A program made the position numbers and the translations under genes. Source: Papilionanthe hookeriana x Papilionanthe teres (lineage: Eukaryota; Streptophyta; Magnoliopsida; Asparagales; Orchidaceae). From it: a DNA stretch of 64,000 nucleotides. The notes below the pieces were generated by a model that searched no databases, was not told where the DNA came from, and worked only from the letters and a program-made list of their open reading frames with translations. The DNA lies in the NCBI GenBank assembly GCA_022702705.1, contig CM040430.1:15323310-15387309 (forward strand), given 5' to 3'. Below, piece after piece: positions 22,141 through 32,813 of the stretch; the stretch's first letter is position 1; every line of letters starts with the position of its first letter.

Positions 22141-23232
22141 TAGGTGTTGACCAATTTTGACTTGGGTTGACCCAAGTTAGCCCAAATTGATCAATTTAAT
22201 TTTAAAATGTCCAGTACTTGTGATTTTGTCATTGTGGGGTTTTAAATTTATCATTGGGTGAAAGGGTTGACTTATGGGTCAACAGGATTGGTCATTGGGT
22301 CTGGTTTGACCAATTTGACCAAAGTTGACTTTTTAGGTCATAAGGTTAACCTATGGGGTCAACAGGGTATGTCAATAGGTCTGGTTTTATCAGTTTGACC
22401 AAAGTTGACTTTTTAGGTCATAAGGTTGACCTATGGGGTCAACTGGGTTGGTCATTATGTCTGGTTTGACCATTTTGACCAAAGTTGACTTTTTAGGTCA
22501 TAAGTTTGACCTATGAGGTCAACAGGGTTGGTCATTAGGTCTGGTTTGACCAATTTGACCAAAGTTGACTTTTTAGGTCATAAGGTTGACCTATGGGGTC
22601 AACAGGGTAGGTTATTAGATCTGGTTTGATCAGTTTGACCAAAGTTGACTTTTTAGGTCATAAGGTTGACCTATGGGGTCAATAGGGTAGGTCATTAGGT
22701 CTAGTTTGACCAATTTGACCAAAGTTGACTTTTTAGGTCAAAAGGGTGACCTATGGGGTCAACAGGGTTGGTCACTGGGTCTGGTTTGACCATTTTGACC
22801 AATGTTGACTTTTTAGGTCATAAGGTTGACCTATGGGGTCAATAGGGTGGGTCATTAGGTCTAGTTTGACCAATTTGACCAAAGTTGACTTTTTAGGTCA
22901 TAAGGTTGACCTATGGGGTCAACAGGGTTGGTCACTGGGTCTGGTTTGACCAATTTGACCAAAGTTGACTTTTTAGGTCATAAGGGTGACCTATGGGGTC
23001 AACAGGGTTGGTCACTGGGTCTGGTTTGACCATTTTGACCAATGTTGACTTTTTAGGTCATAAGGTTGACCTATGGGGTCAACAGGGTAGGTCATTAGGT
23101 CTAGTTTGACCAAGTTGACCAAAGTTGACTTTTTAGGTCATAAGGTTGACCTATGGGGTCAACAAGGTTGGTCATTGGGTCTGGTTCGACCATTTTGACC
23201 AAAGTTGACTTTTTAGGTCATAAGGTTATTAA
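22141..23232. repeat. 80-bp tandem array rich in TTGAC(C/T)
   Basis: About 13 units with an exact 80-bp period: AAAGTTGACT recurs at 22321, 22401, 22481, 22561, 22641, 22721, 22881, 22961, 23121 and 23201, with AATGTTGACT at 22801 and 23041. Each unit has several TTGACC/TTGACT words and their complements. Units are highly similar. There is no coding capacity. It may belong to the U3 of a minus-strand LTR that starts at 23255. Confidence 0.93.
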
Positions 23233-23255
23233 CTCATTATAAAATGAGGTCAACA
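23233..23255 (-). repeat. Candidate LTR terminus of a minus-strand Ogre/Tat-like element
   Basis: Read on the minus strand this begins TGTTGACCTCATTTT and then has ATGAG, almost the same terminal hairpin as the LTRs of A, B and C. To its right the Athila LTR sequence starts abruptly at 23256, as expected if an element had inserted there. The 80-bp array would lie inside its LTR. The element's other end is not visible because copy A is inserted to the left. Confidence 0.5.
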
Positions 23256-24068
23256 ATGTTCCTCAACATATTTTAACAAATTAATTGGCCGGATTGAAAA
23301 GTAAATTAAGTTCCAAATGAAAGGACCATCATAACTTTTATAACACTTTAAGGGCACATCAGTTCCACATCACCACATCATCACTACTTTATGCAAGAAG
23401 AAAGGCAAAGGAAACTACTCACAAATCATGGGGAAGATACAATAAAACATGGATTTTATATATAAAAGAAGAGTCATACAAACCACAATAGCAAATACAA
23501 CTTATCTCCTTCTCTTCCCCAAGCAAATTCCTTCAAAGTCCCTTGATTCCTATTCTATTCCTTGCAACACTTGATTTCCTCCTTGGAACAAAGATGAAGA
23601 AGCAATCTCTCACTTTACTCCCTCTTTTCCTCTTCTTAGAGAGGAATCTCTCTTCAAATCACAAACCCTAACTCTCATCTCACACTTTCCTTACACTCTC
23701 TACAGTAATCCTCTCCTCCTTTTTCAGTTTGAACACTTAATTTTATGTTAGGAACGAATTCCCTAAGAGTTTCTTCAAGCACCCCTTCAAAAATCTGCCA
23801 AAACTCTTCAATTTAATCGTCGCCGGCGCTCTATCCTGCCAATAGTTGCTGAAGTTTCTGGAGGAGTGCGCTGGCGGCGCCAGAAGCTATTTTCCTCCAA
23901 ATTGCTCTATTGTGCTCCAAATTCGTTCCTTTTTGCATCTTTTCGCTTTAATCACACATAATCATCATACCTGCAACAAATCATGAAAAATACCTTCCTT
24001 TAAAGTGCAATATCACTAAAAATAGGTAAAAACATATAGCTAAAAGAGTATATATTTTTGGTGCATCA
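23256..24068 (-). repeat. Partial Athila-type LTR (E), U3 part
   Basis: Aligns over its whole length with 25128..26017, the start of the LTR of element D. Shared marks are TGATGCAC at the right end (minus-strand LTR start), a GC-rich module at 23818..23890 and a TATA-like TTATATATAAAA near 23460. The remainder of the LTR is not seen to the left, where a different sequence begins at 23255. Confidence 0.8.
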
Positions 24069-24329
24069 TCAACCGGTTGGGTTTTAGGCCGAACTTATCA
24101 AACGCTGTTTTAAACGGAATGTTGACTGAACTCTTTGTATCAACAAGATTGTTACGCACCTAGTAGTTGTTGATTCATGTTGTGATGACGATTGCTGCAT
24201 TGTAGGGGTTCCCCTTCGGTGGGGTCATCTGCACTTGTAAAGATAATTGATAAATGGCTACATATATATGAGACGATGGAGCATACCTCTTTCGAATGCT
24301 ATCACTTCCCAATAAAGAGTCGGGGTCCT
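24069..24329 (-). pseudogene. Decayed Ty3/gypsy protease fragment
   Basis: Between two Athila LTR ends, the minus strand reads PYNAAIVITT, a stop, INNY, a stop, then LVDTKSSVNIPFKTAFDKFG and LKPNRL. This is the pattern of a plant Ty3/gypsy aspartic protease, in which the active site normally reads VDTGSS; the Gly is Lys here. The reading continues upstream as SLLGSDSIRKRYAPS, compatible with the gag-protease linker. It is the remnant of an older element into which LTRs E and D were later inserted. It has two stops in 90 codons and is certainly dead. Confidence 0.6.
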
Positions 24330-26017
24330 TGATGCGGACTTTTATACATGCAAGAATTTTTGAACTCAAATTTATATATGTTTACAATGATTTTGTATAG
24401 TCCAAGCACTCAATGCAAGTATACATATCGTATCAAGTAATACAGGGCTCTAATGGAGTCCTGGTTATCGATCCCACAGGAAAGTAAAAAGTAAAAGAAA
24501 GTGTTTCACAATATATAATATAGCACTGAAATCCGATAATAAAATTGCACTTAAAGTTTAATACTTACTTCTACTATCACTATGCAGAAAAAAGAAACAA
24601 TTAATAAAACTTCAATTACTTCTAATAACTTTGAAAACAAAATAACTAATAGACACACTAAACTAAGTATTTGAAAGGTTTTTGATATATGAGAAAAATA
24701 TATTTCCTCTTGCAATGAGAATGTGATGTGTGGATGATATGGAACAAATATCTATGTTATTGTGCCAAATAAGAGCATATATGTTTCTTTACCCGTAAAA
24801 AAGTACCCCCTCTTCTAAGCATGAAGAACATTGACATATCCTAAGTTTAGTCACTAAATCTAAGGCTAGACTGGGAGGATACTGGCTATCACTACGGAGC
24901 TCCCACTCACCCTTCACCTGAAGGCTAACCTTCGAGTTTAGTTACTAATCTTTGAACCAATTTGGGGATCTCAGCCTGTCACGCTGAAATCTCCAAATTG
25001 AAGTCCATTAAAACACATTTCCCTATTTATTTGCACGCAATTCCCATGAACTACGCAAGTCATCCATGGAAATTGAATGTATTCTTCATTATTATTGTAG
25101 GACATTAAATCCTTTCAGAATTAATGTTCAACAACATATTTTAACATTTCAATTGGCTAAATCGAAAAGTAAATTAAGTTCGAAATGAAAAACCATCACA
25201 ATTTCTTCAATACATTAAAAGCACTTGAAATCCACATCAATCCATCATCACATCTCTATGCAAGAAGAAAGACAAAGGAGACTACTCATAATTCATGAAT
25301 AAGATACAATAAAACATGGATTTTATATATAAAAGAAAAGTCATACAAACCACAAAAGAAAATACAACTTATCTCTTTCTCTTCCCCAATGCAATTCCCT
25401 TGAAGTTCCTTTGAATCCTTTTCTCTCTTCTTTACAACACTTAATTCCCTCTTTAGAATGGAAAGGAAGAAACAATCTCTCACTTTACTTCTTCTCCTTC
25501 ACTCCTTAGAGAAGAATTCCTCTCAAATCCTCACTTCTGCACACTCTTCTCCTAAACTCTAACACTTAACACTTACCATGACACCAAGAGAGAGCAAGAG
25601 AAACCATGAGTGTGCACCAAAACTCTCTACTTTTTGTCCAAAAATAGTTACTTATAAGTTAGAAACGAAATCCCAAGAGTTTCCATAGGCATCCCCTCAA
25701 AAAGTCGCCAAAACTCTTTAAATTTGAATTCCACAGACTTCGGGCGACGGCAGCGCTCTATCGTCAAAATATTGCTGAAGTCTCTGGAAAATGGCGCCGG
25801 CTGTGCCCATTCTGGCGCCGATGGGGCCAGAACCTATTTTCCTCCTTTTTACTCCTTTTTTGCTCCGAATTCGTTCCTTTTTGCTTCTTTTCGCTCCAAT
25901 CACCTAAAATCATCGTACCTGCAATAAATCATGAAAAATACCTTTCTTTAAAGTGCAACATCACCAAAAATGGGTAAAATTATATTAGATTGAAAAGTAT
26001 ATATTTCGGGTGCATCA
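24330..26017 (-). repeat. 3' LTR of Athila element D
   Basis: 1688 bp, running on the minus strand from TGATGCACC (26017) to GCATCA (24330). Features: a GC-rich module 25735..25840, TATA-like TTATATATAAAA near 25322, and near 24470 the motif GTGGGATCGATAACC in the R-U5 part. The left boundary is set by the TGATGC inverted termini. Its first 890 bp are duplicated as 23256..24068. Confidence 0.8.
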
Positions 26018-26031
26018 AAATCCCTCAAACT
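26018..26031 (-). promoter_or_regulatory. Polypurine tract of element D
   Basis: The minus strand reads AGTTTGAGGGATTTT just before the LTR start, preceded by a TTGAGGACAAG-like box. Both are typical of the 3' end of Athila elements. Confidence 0.75.
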
Positions 26032-27319
26032 TTAACTATTACTTGTCCTCAAGTAATTCTTATATTATATAAAATTATAACTCTAGGCAATGTACTTTTC
26101 AACTATAGGAAACTAAAATTTTTCATTCAAAAGAATATATTGGTTAGACCTTAAGAAAGAAATTTAGTAACTCAGGTCAATACTACAAGTATAAGAATAT
26201 TCAACAATCAAGTCTAAGGGTTCTTGTTTTCTATTTATTTCAAAATAAACCATAATTTGTCACATTAATAGTGCCCTGAAATACTATGTGAAAAAGGAGT
26301 TCATGCAAACTTCATCAGAATGTAGGCCAATACTTTAACTATAAATTCAGAAACAAAATCAAATTCTCCCTTTAGGGTGACTCAAGTGAAGCCAATTTTT
26401 TATTAGGCATCTCCTCAAGCTTCTCCTCATAAATATTTTTCTTTCTTTTTCTTTTCTTTTTCTTCTTTCTCTTTTTCTTTTCGGGATTGTGTTTCAATCC
26501 TTGTTTTCTTTTCTTACCCCTTTTTTTAATGAGGATTACTATATCTAGATAGCCTTTAATGATATTGAACTTCACTCTCCTCTTTCTAAAGTTAAAACTT
26601 GAAACACCTCCTTACTTTATAATTAAGTACAAGCTTTATTATTCATCATAAAGTCACAATCTCTTCTTAAGACAATACTTTAAGTCCCTTAACATTTCAA
26701 AAATACACTTTTCTTTACTTTAAATAGTTAACTATAATCAAATCCTTTCATACCAAATATCTTACGCTTATAAAATTAATCTTTATTACTAAAAATTTTG
26801 ATCCCATCCTTCCATAATATTCAACTGAAATAAAAAGTTTTAGTTACCTACAGTGAGGTTCAACTGCCAGAAGTTATGCTAATAAATTTTTTTTGAAAAT
26901 ATAATAATTAAGAACAAATAAAAGTTAATATTTCTCTACCCTCCCTTAAACTTAAATTATTCAGTAAATTTGAAACAGTAGAGAGTAAAAGAAAACCAAC
27001 CTTTTTGTTTTAGGATCTTGAAATCTTGAACAACTATATGGTATTAGTCAAAATTTACAACTAGCAGACATGAAACAATTAGTAATAGTGATATAATAAT
27101 TTTAAATATTTGCATGGTTAAAGAGAAATTAACTTTAAACATCTAAACATCCAACAAAACACTAAAATATTAAACAAAGTATCACAGTATTACACAATCT
27201 AGCTAACAATTTCAATATTTAAATACAACATAACAGTACATCAACAGGGTTACACATCACATGAAAAACAAATAACTACTACATCACAACGGTACAACAC
27301 AACACAAGAAACAAACAAT
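26032..27319 (-). other. Non-coding 3' region of element D
   Basis: AT-rich, with a 100-base purine-rich run on the minus strand (26430..26530). The run reads as Lys/Arg repeats but is low complexity. No gene was recognised. Confidence 0.6.
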
Positions 27320-28457
27320 CTACCAATCTCCATCACTAAGATCATCTGCAGGGTCATCAGCAGGGTTTTCAGCAGGGTCAGGTCTATATGGTGTATAGCT
27401 GGGGCAAGTAGGAAATATTACATCAGACTCCCCCCTTATAAATCTGACCCGAGCATCATAATAGGCAATATAGAACTCAACTCTTCTCTGCAGATAATCT
27501 TCATTCACATCACTTCTGGCCTCAAACACATCCATCCTACCATGAAGTCTATCCACACTAGCACTCTGTAATCTCAGCTACTCCATAATATGAGATAAGG
27601 TAGGCGGCTCAGATGTAGATGGAACATCATAACTCATAGTAGGAATATCAGTACTCCTACGCTCAACTCGGGCTCCCACATGAGACTCGTAAGTATGGAT
27701 AATAGTCTTTGTAATTGGTCTCAAAGGTATAACCACTTTTTTAGAACTGTTAAACTCCACTCCCGGCTGAACACACAAGGCATGAACTAAAGCAGGATGC
27801 CCTAAACCACTAGTGGTCTCGCCTCTAGCAATAATTTGAATGTTCTTGTAGATAATAGCTCCAATATCAATCTTTTCATCTTCTAAATACAATAGTTCAG
27901 AATTACTCTATCCCTTGTAACTTCACTGTGGTGATAAGATGGTAAAAGTCACGCAGAGATGAAATAATGCCAAACTTTTGATGCAACATTCAATGTGGAA
28001 GTAGGGAAGTTAATCAACTGTTTTTGACTTACTTTCCATTCCCCTGCCCATCCGTCAGAAAAGCAATCACTTCTCTCATATTTTCCCCTCGAGTATCAAA
28101 GTTTTCATATTCACAAACAAATGGTTCTCGAGTCTTATAGAAAGCATTGATACGCTGAGGAGTAAACTCAATCATTTTTTCTCTAACTAGCACATACTCA
28201 GTCTCAGTCCAGGGTATATTAGCATAGAACTCTCTAACAACTCCCATAGCAGCATTTGCAGTAAAATAACAAAATCATTTCTAGTTCCGTTATGCAATTA
28301 ACTGTTCTACAGATCCAACAGGACTATCAAAAGCTAGATCCTCGATACACTTCTTGTTGTAAAGGTAAGAGTTAAAGCGAAATTGTGCTTTAATATTAAC
28401 AAATTTTTCTTCATCAAAATCCAATTTCCTCTTCCCTTTACTAATCCTTGGAGCCAT
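27320..28457 (-). pseudogene. Post-pol ORF of element D, second copy (plant transposon-protein family)
   Basis: The start ATG is at 28457 (MAPRISKGKRKLDFDEEKF). The frame continues through stops near 28290..28272 to AAMGVVREFYANIPWTE (28247 on) and ends that segment at 28029. After a frame change, a segment reading VWHYFISA and LPSYHHSEVTRDRVILN leads into 27892..27320 (IDIGAIIYKNIQ, later MDRLHGRMDVFEARSD), with one more in-frame stop near 27577. FYANI and WHYF are landmarks of a family annotated as putative plant transposon protein, often found downstream of Athila pol. Its function is unknown. It is a diverged relative of 29638..30477. Confidence 0.65.
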
Positions 28458-29308
28458 GTGAATTTCTAAAATTTGCAAGAAAATTCTAATAAATCCCAAA
28501 TTCACAATGTAACAAACTCCAAATACTATACAAAACAACTAAGAGAAAATTTCATCATGGAAATCTCAAAATCTCTTTAAAAGTCCAAAAATATTCCAAC
28601 CTAAGCAATGTGAGATTTCCATGGTGAAAATAAAAAATTTTTAACTTAAAGAGAAGCTCTTACCAAGAGAAGTGTAGATCCGGCCTAAAAAAGCATTGAA
28701 ATCAAGCCAAATCCGAGATCTAGCAAGCCCTAAGTCTTTAAAATCACGAAAAATGGAGGATGAAGACGAATGTAATGGAAAAAATCTGCGGGTCCCAGGG
28801 TAAAAATCATGAAATCGAGGCTTTTTGACCTTTTACTGTATTTGGACGCCGGCGGCACTCTATTTAAGAAAATATGCCAAACTCTCTGGATTTGGGAACC
28901 GGCATCTCCAGTCCAAAATTTGTTTTTTCTGGGTCCAAAATTTTTTTCTTTGTTTCGATCGTTTCGAATCCAAAATGATGTTTAACACTTCAATAAGAAT
29001 TTAATTCATCTTACAAGACATAATTAACACAATTATTTACACAAACTATACACAACAAACTTATATATATAAAATCCAAGTTACAACATAAACACCAAAT
29101 ATGTTCACTCAAACCAAACCAACAACTCTTAGATGTTTAGTGTTGCAAGTAATCTATGATAGGAAAACACTAAAATCTAAGCACACAATGAAATTAAGCA
29201 TATCCAAATCCAAATTCAAATTACAAAGCAAAGTAAATACTACACACACCAAGCATAATTAAGCAAAGTAAACTAAACACACAAACAAACATAAGTAGAA
29301 TCCATTAA
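28458..29308 (-). other. Spacer with LTR-like GC module
   Basis: Mostly AT-rich. Around 28848..28915 lies a module with GACGCCGGCGGCACTCT and AAACTCTCTGGATTTG that resembles the GC-rich module of the D and E LTRs (25735..25840, 23818..23890) and a third one at 30625..30705. It sits upstream of the second post-pol ORF on the minus strand. No ORF was recognised. Confidence 0.5.
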
Positions 29309-29503
29309 TTAGTCCACATCGGTTTCAAAATTATCATCTCCTCTAATGTCTCCAATTGATTGTTGATGTACGGACAAATTATAGAATGGACGAATTGAAA
29401 ATTCGTCAGATGATTCCTCAGTAATCATCGCGTTCTTCTTCATCAGATTGATCAAGCCCATCTCAATTCGACCAGTGTGATCAAATTGTTCCTTCATTCT
29501 CAA
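29309..29503 (-). pseudogene. C-terminal fragment of first post-pol ORF
   Basis: Open minus-strand frame starting MRMKEQFDHTGRIEMGLINL, following the 29638..30477 ORF after about 135 bases that contain GAG/GTATGA and ATATAG, so a small intron is conceivable. The amphipathic, charged sequence fits the coiled tail that ends proteins of this family. Weakly supported. Confidence 0.4.
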
Positions 29504-29637
29504 TCTATATGATCGAATAAATCAGAAATGTTATTGATTGCACTCATAAAGTTTCATACCTCTTTCTCCAACTGTTTGATCCTCTTCAATATCATTCTGG
29601 AACCTTCAGGAAAATAGGGTTGAATCGGTTGTGAAGT

Positions 29638-30477
29638 CTATGTTGGTTGATCAGCAAACAAATTCATGTCATCTTCATCTCCCACTGCTTGATAGTCATA
29701 AGGATTAGTTGGATCAATAAGCCTCCATGGAAGAAGAACATTTTCCCAACTCTCATATGGAACTTGTGATTGACTACATAATAGAAATATGGTGGACAGG
29801 TGTCCAAGCCCATATTTGGATCCATGAATAATTAATCCCAAAACTGATTTCATAAATATATTACTAATGTCAATCGGCCTCCCAGTTTGAATACAAAAAT
29901 TCAAAATGATACTTTCATTGGTTACCTTGCTAATCTTTAATGTTGGAAATAACTTTGCCGAAACAAAGTAGTGCCACTGCTTTGACACTGGATTTAGAGA
30001 TGTAGATGGGAAACTAATGTATCCATTCCCTCTAATTTTTCAATCCTCATGCTCATCTGTCAAATATTGATACACATCATTCATATTATCACTCATGGAA
30101 TTGAAATTAAAATAATGACAAATAGGTACATTCTCGATCATAAAGAGATTGTTAATTCGTGCAATAGTGAATTGCACAAATCTACCTCGCACAAATACGA
30201 ACTCTTGGGTGATCTTGTGAAGATTTGAATAGAATTCTTTCATGACAGGAACAACAATGGCAGCGGTAGTGTAGCAAAGCACTTCCCAACGTCTCTCCTT
30301 AATTATCTCTTCAATTCTAGTAGTAGGATTATCCATACCTCAATTTATGAAGCCCCTTTCCTTGATAATCCTCTTCTTCATCATCACTTTGTTGAACAAA
30401 CACTGCGCCTCGAAACTTATAAACTTCCTTCGGTTGAAAATGCGAGATCGAGGGGTTTTAATGTAGTAGGAATCCAT
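29638..30477 (-). pseudogene. Post-pol ORF of element D, first copy (plant transposon-protein family)
   Basis: The start is the ATG at 30477 (MDSYYIKTPRSRIFN). One frame of 280 codons reaches 29638 with only two stops, TGA at 30340..30342 and TGA at 30040..30042. Landmarks: FISFEAQCLFNK, ERGF, RRWEVLC, VMKEFYSNL, FTIARINNLF, WHYFVSAKLFPT and FCIQTGRPIDISN. This is the putative plant transposon protein family found after pol in Athila-like elements; the role is unknown and it is not a recognisable transposase. A 280-codon frame with just two stops and no frameshift suggests moderate age. See 27320..28457 for its diverged second copy. Confidence 0.7.
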
Positions 30478-30913
30478 GGGATGTGAATTGGGAATGGTAC
30501 TTTTTATTTTTCTGGAGTTAGGAAGTCTAAAATGGAGTTTAGGGAGTTATAAGGACGAAGATCTCTCTCAAAACCGCCAAAACTCGCATTTTAAAACTTT
30601 AAAAACCATCAACAGGTTTTGGGCACCGGCGGCGCTTAAACCTGTAAGTTTAATATTACATTTGTGATAGGGCACCGGCGGCGCCCATTCTGGCGCCGGC
30701 GGTACAAGTGGTCAAAAAATTTTCACCGAAATTTGTTTGGCCCAAAATATTCCAATATCTCAATTCGATCCTACCATTTATCACTTTGAAAAGTATTTAG
30801 GAGTAATTAGGATTCAAAAACAACTATCTAAAAAAAACAACTACATCGAACAGGTAAACACACCACACAAATACATATGGGTTGCCTCCCATAAAGCGCT
30901 TGGTTTAATGTTG
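30478..30913 (-). other. Spacer between pol and post-pol ORF, with GC module
   Basis: Contains GC-rich GGCACCGGCGGCGC and TGGCGCCGGCGG words at 30625..30705, resembling modules in the D and E LTRs. Near 30880 the minus strand reads KPSALWEATHM, the usual end of Athila pol, in a frame offset from the preceding integrase. Confidence 0.6.
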
Positions 30914-32100
30914 TCAGCCCAATAAACCATTCAGTTGATCGAGATCACTCAGCATTAAAACCTCTTTGAGGTCAGGTTGAAACTCATCAAAGTACGGCTT
31001 TAATCGATGCCCATTAACCTTGAAAATCTTTCCAGTATCAGGATCTCTAATATCAACAACTCCAAAAGAATGAATTTTTACAACTGTAAAAGGTCCTAAC
31101 TATTTAGACTTGAGCTTTCCAGAAAATAACTTCAATCTTGTGTTGTATAATAGAACTTTTTGTCTAAATTCCAATTTCTTTCTCAATATCTTCCGATCAC
31201 GCCACAATTTCATTTTCTCTTTATAAATCCTATCATTGTGATAAGATGCATTTCTAATCTCTTCTAATTCATTCAATTGCATAAATCTTTTCTCTCCAGT
31301 ATTTTTCAAATTAAAATTCAACTCTTTTATCGCCCGATATGCTTTATGCTCCAATTCAACCGGTAAATGGAATGTTTTACCAAACACTAGTCTATAAGGA
31401 GACATTCCAATATGGGGTTTTAAAAACAGCCCTATAAGCCCATAAAGCAGTATTTAATCGAGCAGACCAATCTAATTTATGATTATCCATAGTTTTCTCC
31501 AAAATTCTTTTAATTTCACGATTAGACACTTCTGCTAAACCACTAGTCTGGGGATGATAAGCAGTAGAGATTCTATAAATAATATTATATTTCTCTATCA
31601 ATCTCATAATTTGATTATTCCTGAAATGGAATCCACCATCAATTATGATCACTCTCGGCATTCAATATCTTGTAAATATATTTTTCATTAAAAATTTTGA
31701 AACACTCCGAGCATCACATCTTGGTAAAGCAATAACTTCAATCCATTTCGAGACATAATCAACGACAACCAATATATATAAATTTCCAAATGAACGAGTA
31801 AATGGTCCCATAAAATCTAATCCCCATACATCAAATATTTCAACTTGCAAATTATAATTTAGAGGCATTTCATTTCTTCTAGAAATATTACCTACTCTCT
31901 GACATCGATTACACGATTTAATATATCTATAAACATCTCTAAAAAGAGTAGGCCAATAAAGTCCAGATTGTAAAATCATAAAAAATTGTTTTATCAGCTC
32001 CAAAATGACCTCCACATTCAGAATCATGACATCATTGAATAATCAAATTCGTTTCTTCTTGTGGCACACATTTCCTAATAATTAGATTCTTAAACTATTT
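30914..32100 (-). pseudogene. Integrase, element D
   Basis: Inserts the cDNA. In order on the minus strand: YIKSCNRCQRVGNIS (zinc-binding Cys pair), WGLDFMGPF (first Asp), VIIIDGGFHF (second Asp), GLAEVSNREIKRILEK (Glu), WAYRAVFKTP, then MSPYRLVFGKTFHLPVE and a C-terminal region that includes LKPYFDEF. Stops split it at about 31662, near 31400 (frame change) and at 31100 (TAG, where Trp is usual). It ends with TGA at 30914..30916. No chromodomain. Confidence 0.88.
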
Positions 32101-32113
32101 ATATAGATAGTGC

Positions 32114-32665
32114 TCATCCAAAAAAATAAATTCTTGCATCATTTTTGAACTTCATTTGTTGTTGCCTTGTTAAATCAGATGGTACAATATCACTTACAAT
32201 ATAATTCACAATATCAGCATACCAAGGCAAATTGCTTCCCATAATAAGATAAAGTTGTTCATCAGGAAAAGTTTCTATAACTTCCTTCTCAAATTCAAAT
32301 AATTTATCATACTCTAATCTTGACAAATGATCAGCTAGTTGATTACTAGCTCCCTTCCTATCAACTATCATAAAATTAAAATCTTGTAGAAGAAGTATCC
32401 ATCTAATTAGTCTAGGTTTCACATCCTTCTTTTGCATTGAATATTTGATAGTCAAATGGTCTGTTTGCACAATACTTTTAACACCAATTAAATAACGTCT
32501 AAACTTTTCAAAAGCAAATACTATAGCTAATAACTCTCTTTCAGTTATGGTATAATTAATTTGAGCCTCATTACGAGTTTTACTAGCATAGTAAATGAAT
32601 TTGAAAACTTTATCATGCTTTTGCCTTAATGCTACTGGGATCGCATAATCACTCAAATCACACAT
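32114..32665 (-). pseudogene. RNase H domain, element D
   Basis: Ty3/gypsy RNase H: MCDLSDYAIPVALRQKHDK, then YYASKTRNEAQINYTITERE, LLAIVFAFEKFRRYL, VQTDHLTIKY and QLADHLSRLE. These are the usual blocks in the usual order, with the acidic residues of CDLSDYA, TERE and TDH present. It is one open frame of 183 codons, stopped at 32114. A TAG near 32682 separates it from the RT connection region, so it cannot be translated as part of an intact pol. Confidence 0.9.
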
Positions 32666-32813
32666 AAGTTCAAATGGGTTCTACCAATCTGGTGAAACAA
32701 TTATAGGTGCAGTGATTAATTTCTCTTTCAATAATTTCATTAAAATTAAATTTTCTATCATTTTCTAAAAGTCGACACAATGGTTTAGTAATTTCAGAAA
32801 AATATTTAATATA

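Noticed and set aside
22141..23232. CRISPR-like array
   Set aside because: Units are contiguous with an 80-bp period and no unique spacers, in a plant context.
26372..26575. Lys/Arg-rich minus-strand ORF
   Set aside because: It is a purine-rich low-complexity run in the 3' region of the Athila element.
27320..30477. Envelope-like gene of the Athila element
   Set aside because: No signal peptide or convincing membrane segment was seen; the landmarks fit the putative plant transposon-protein family better.
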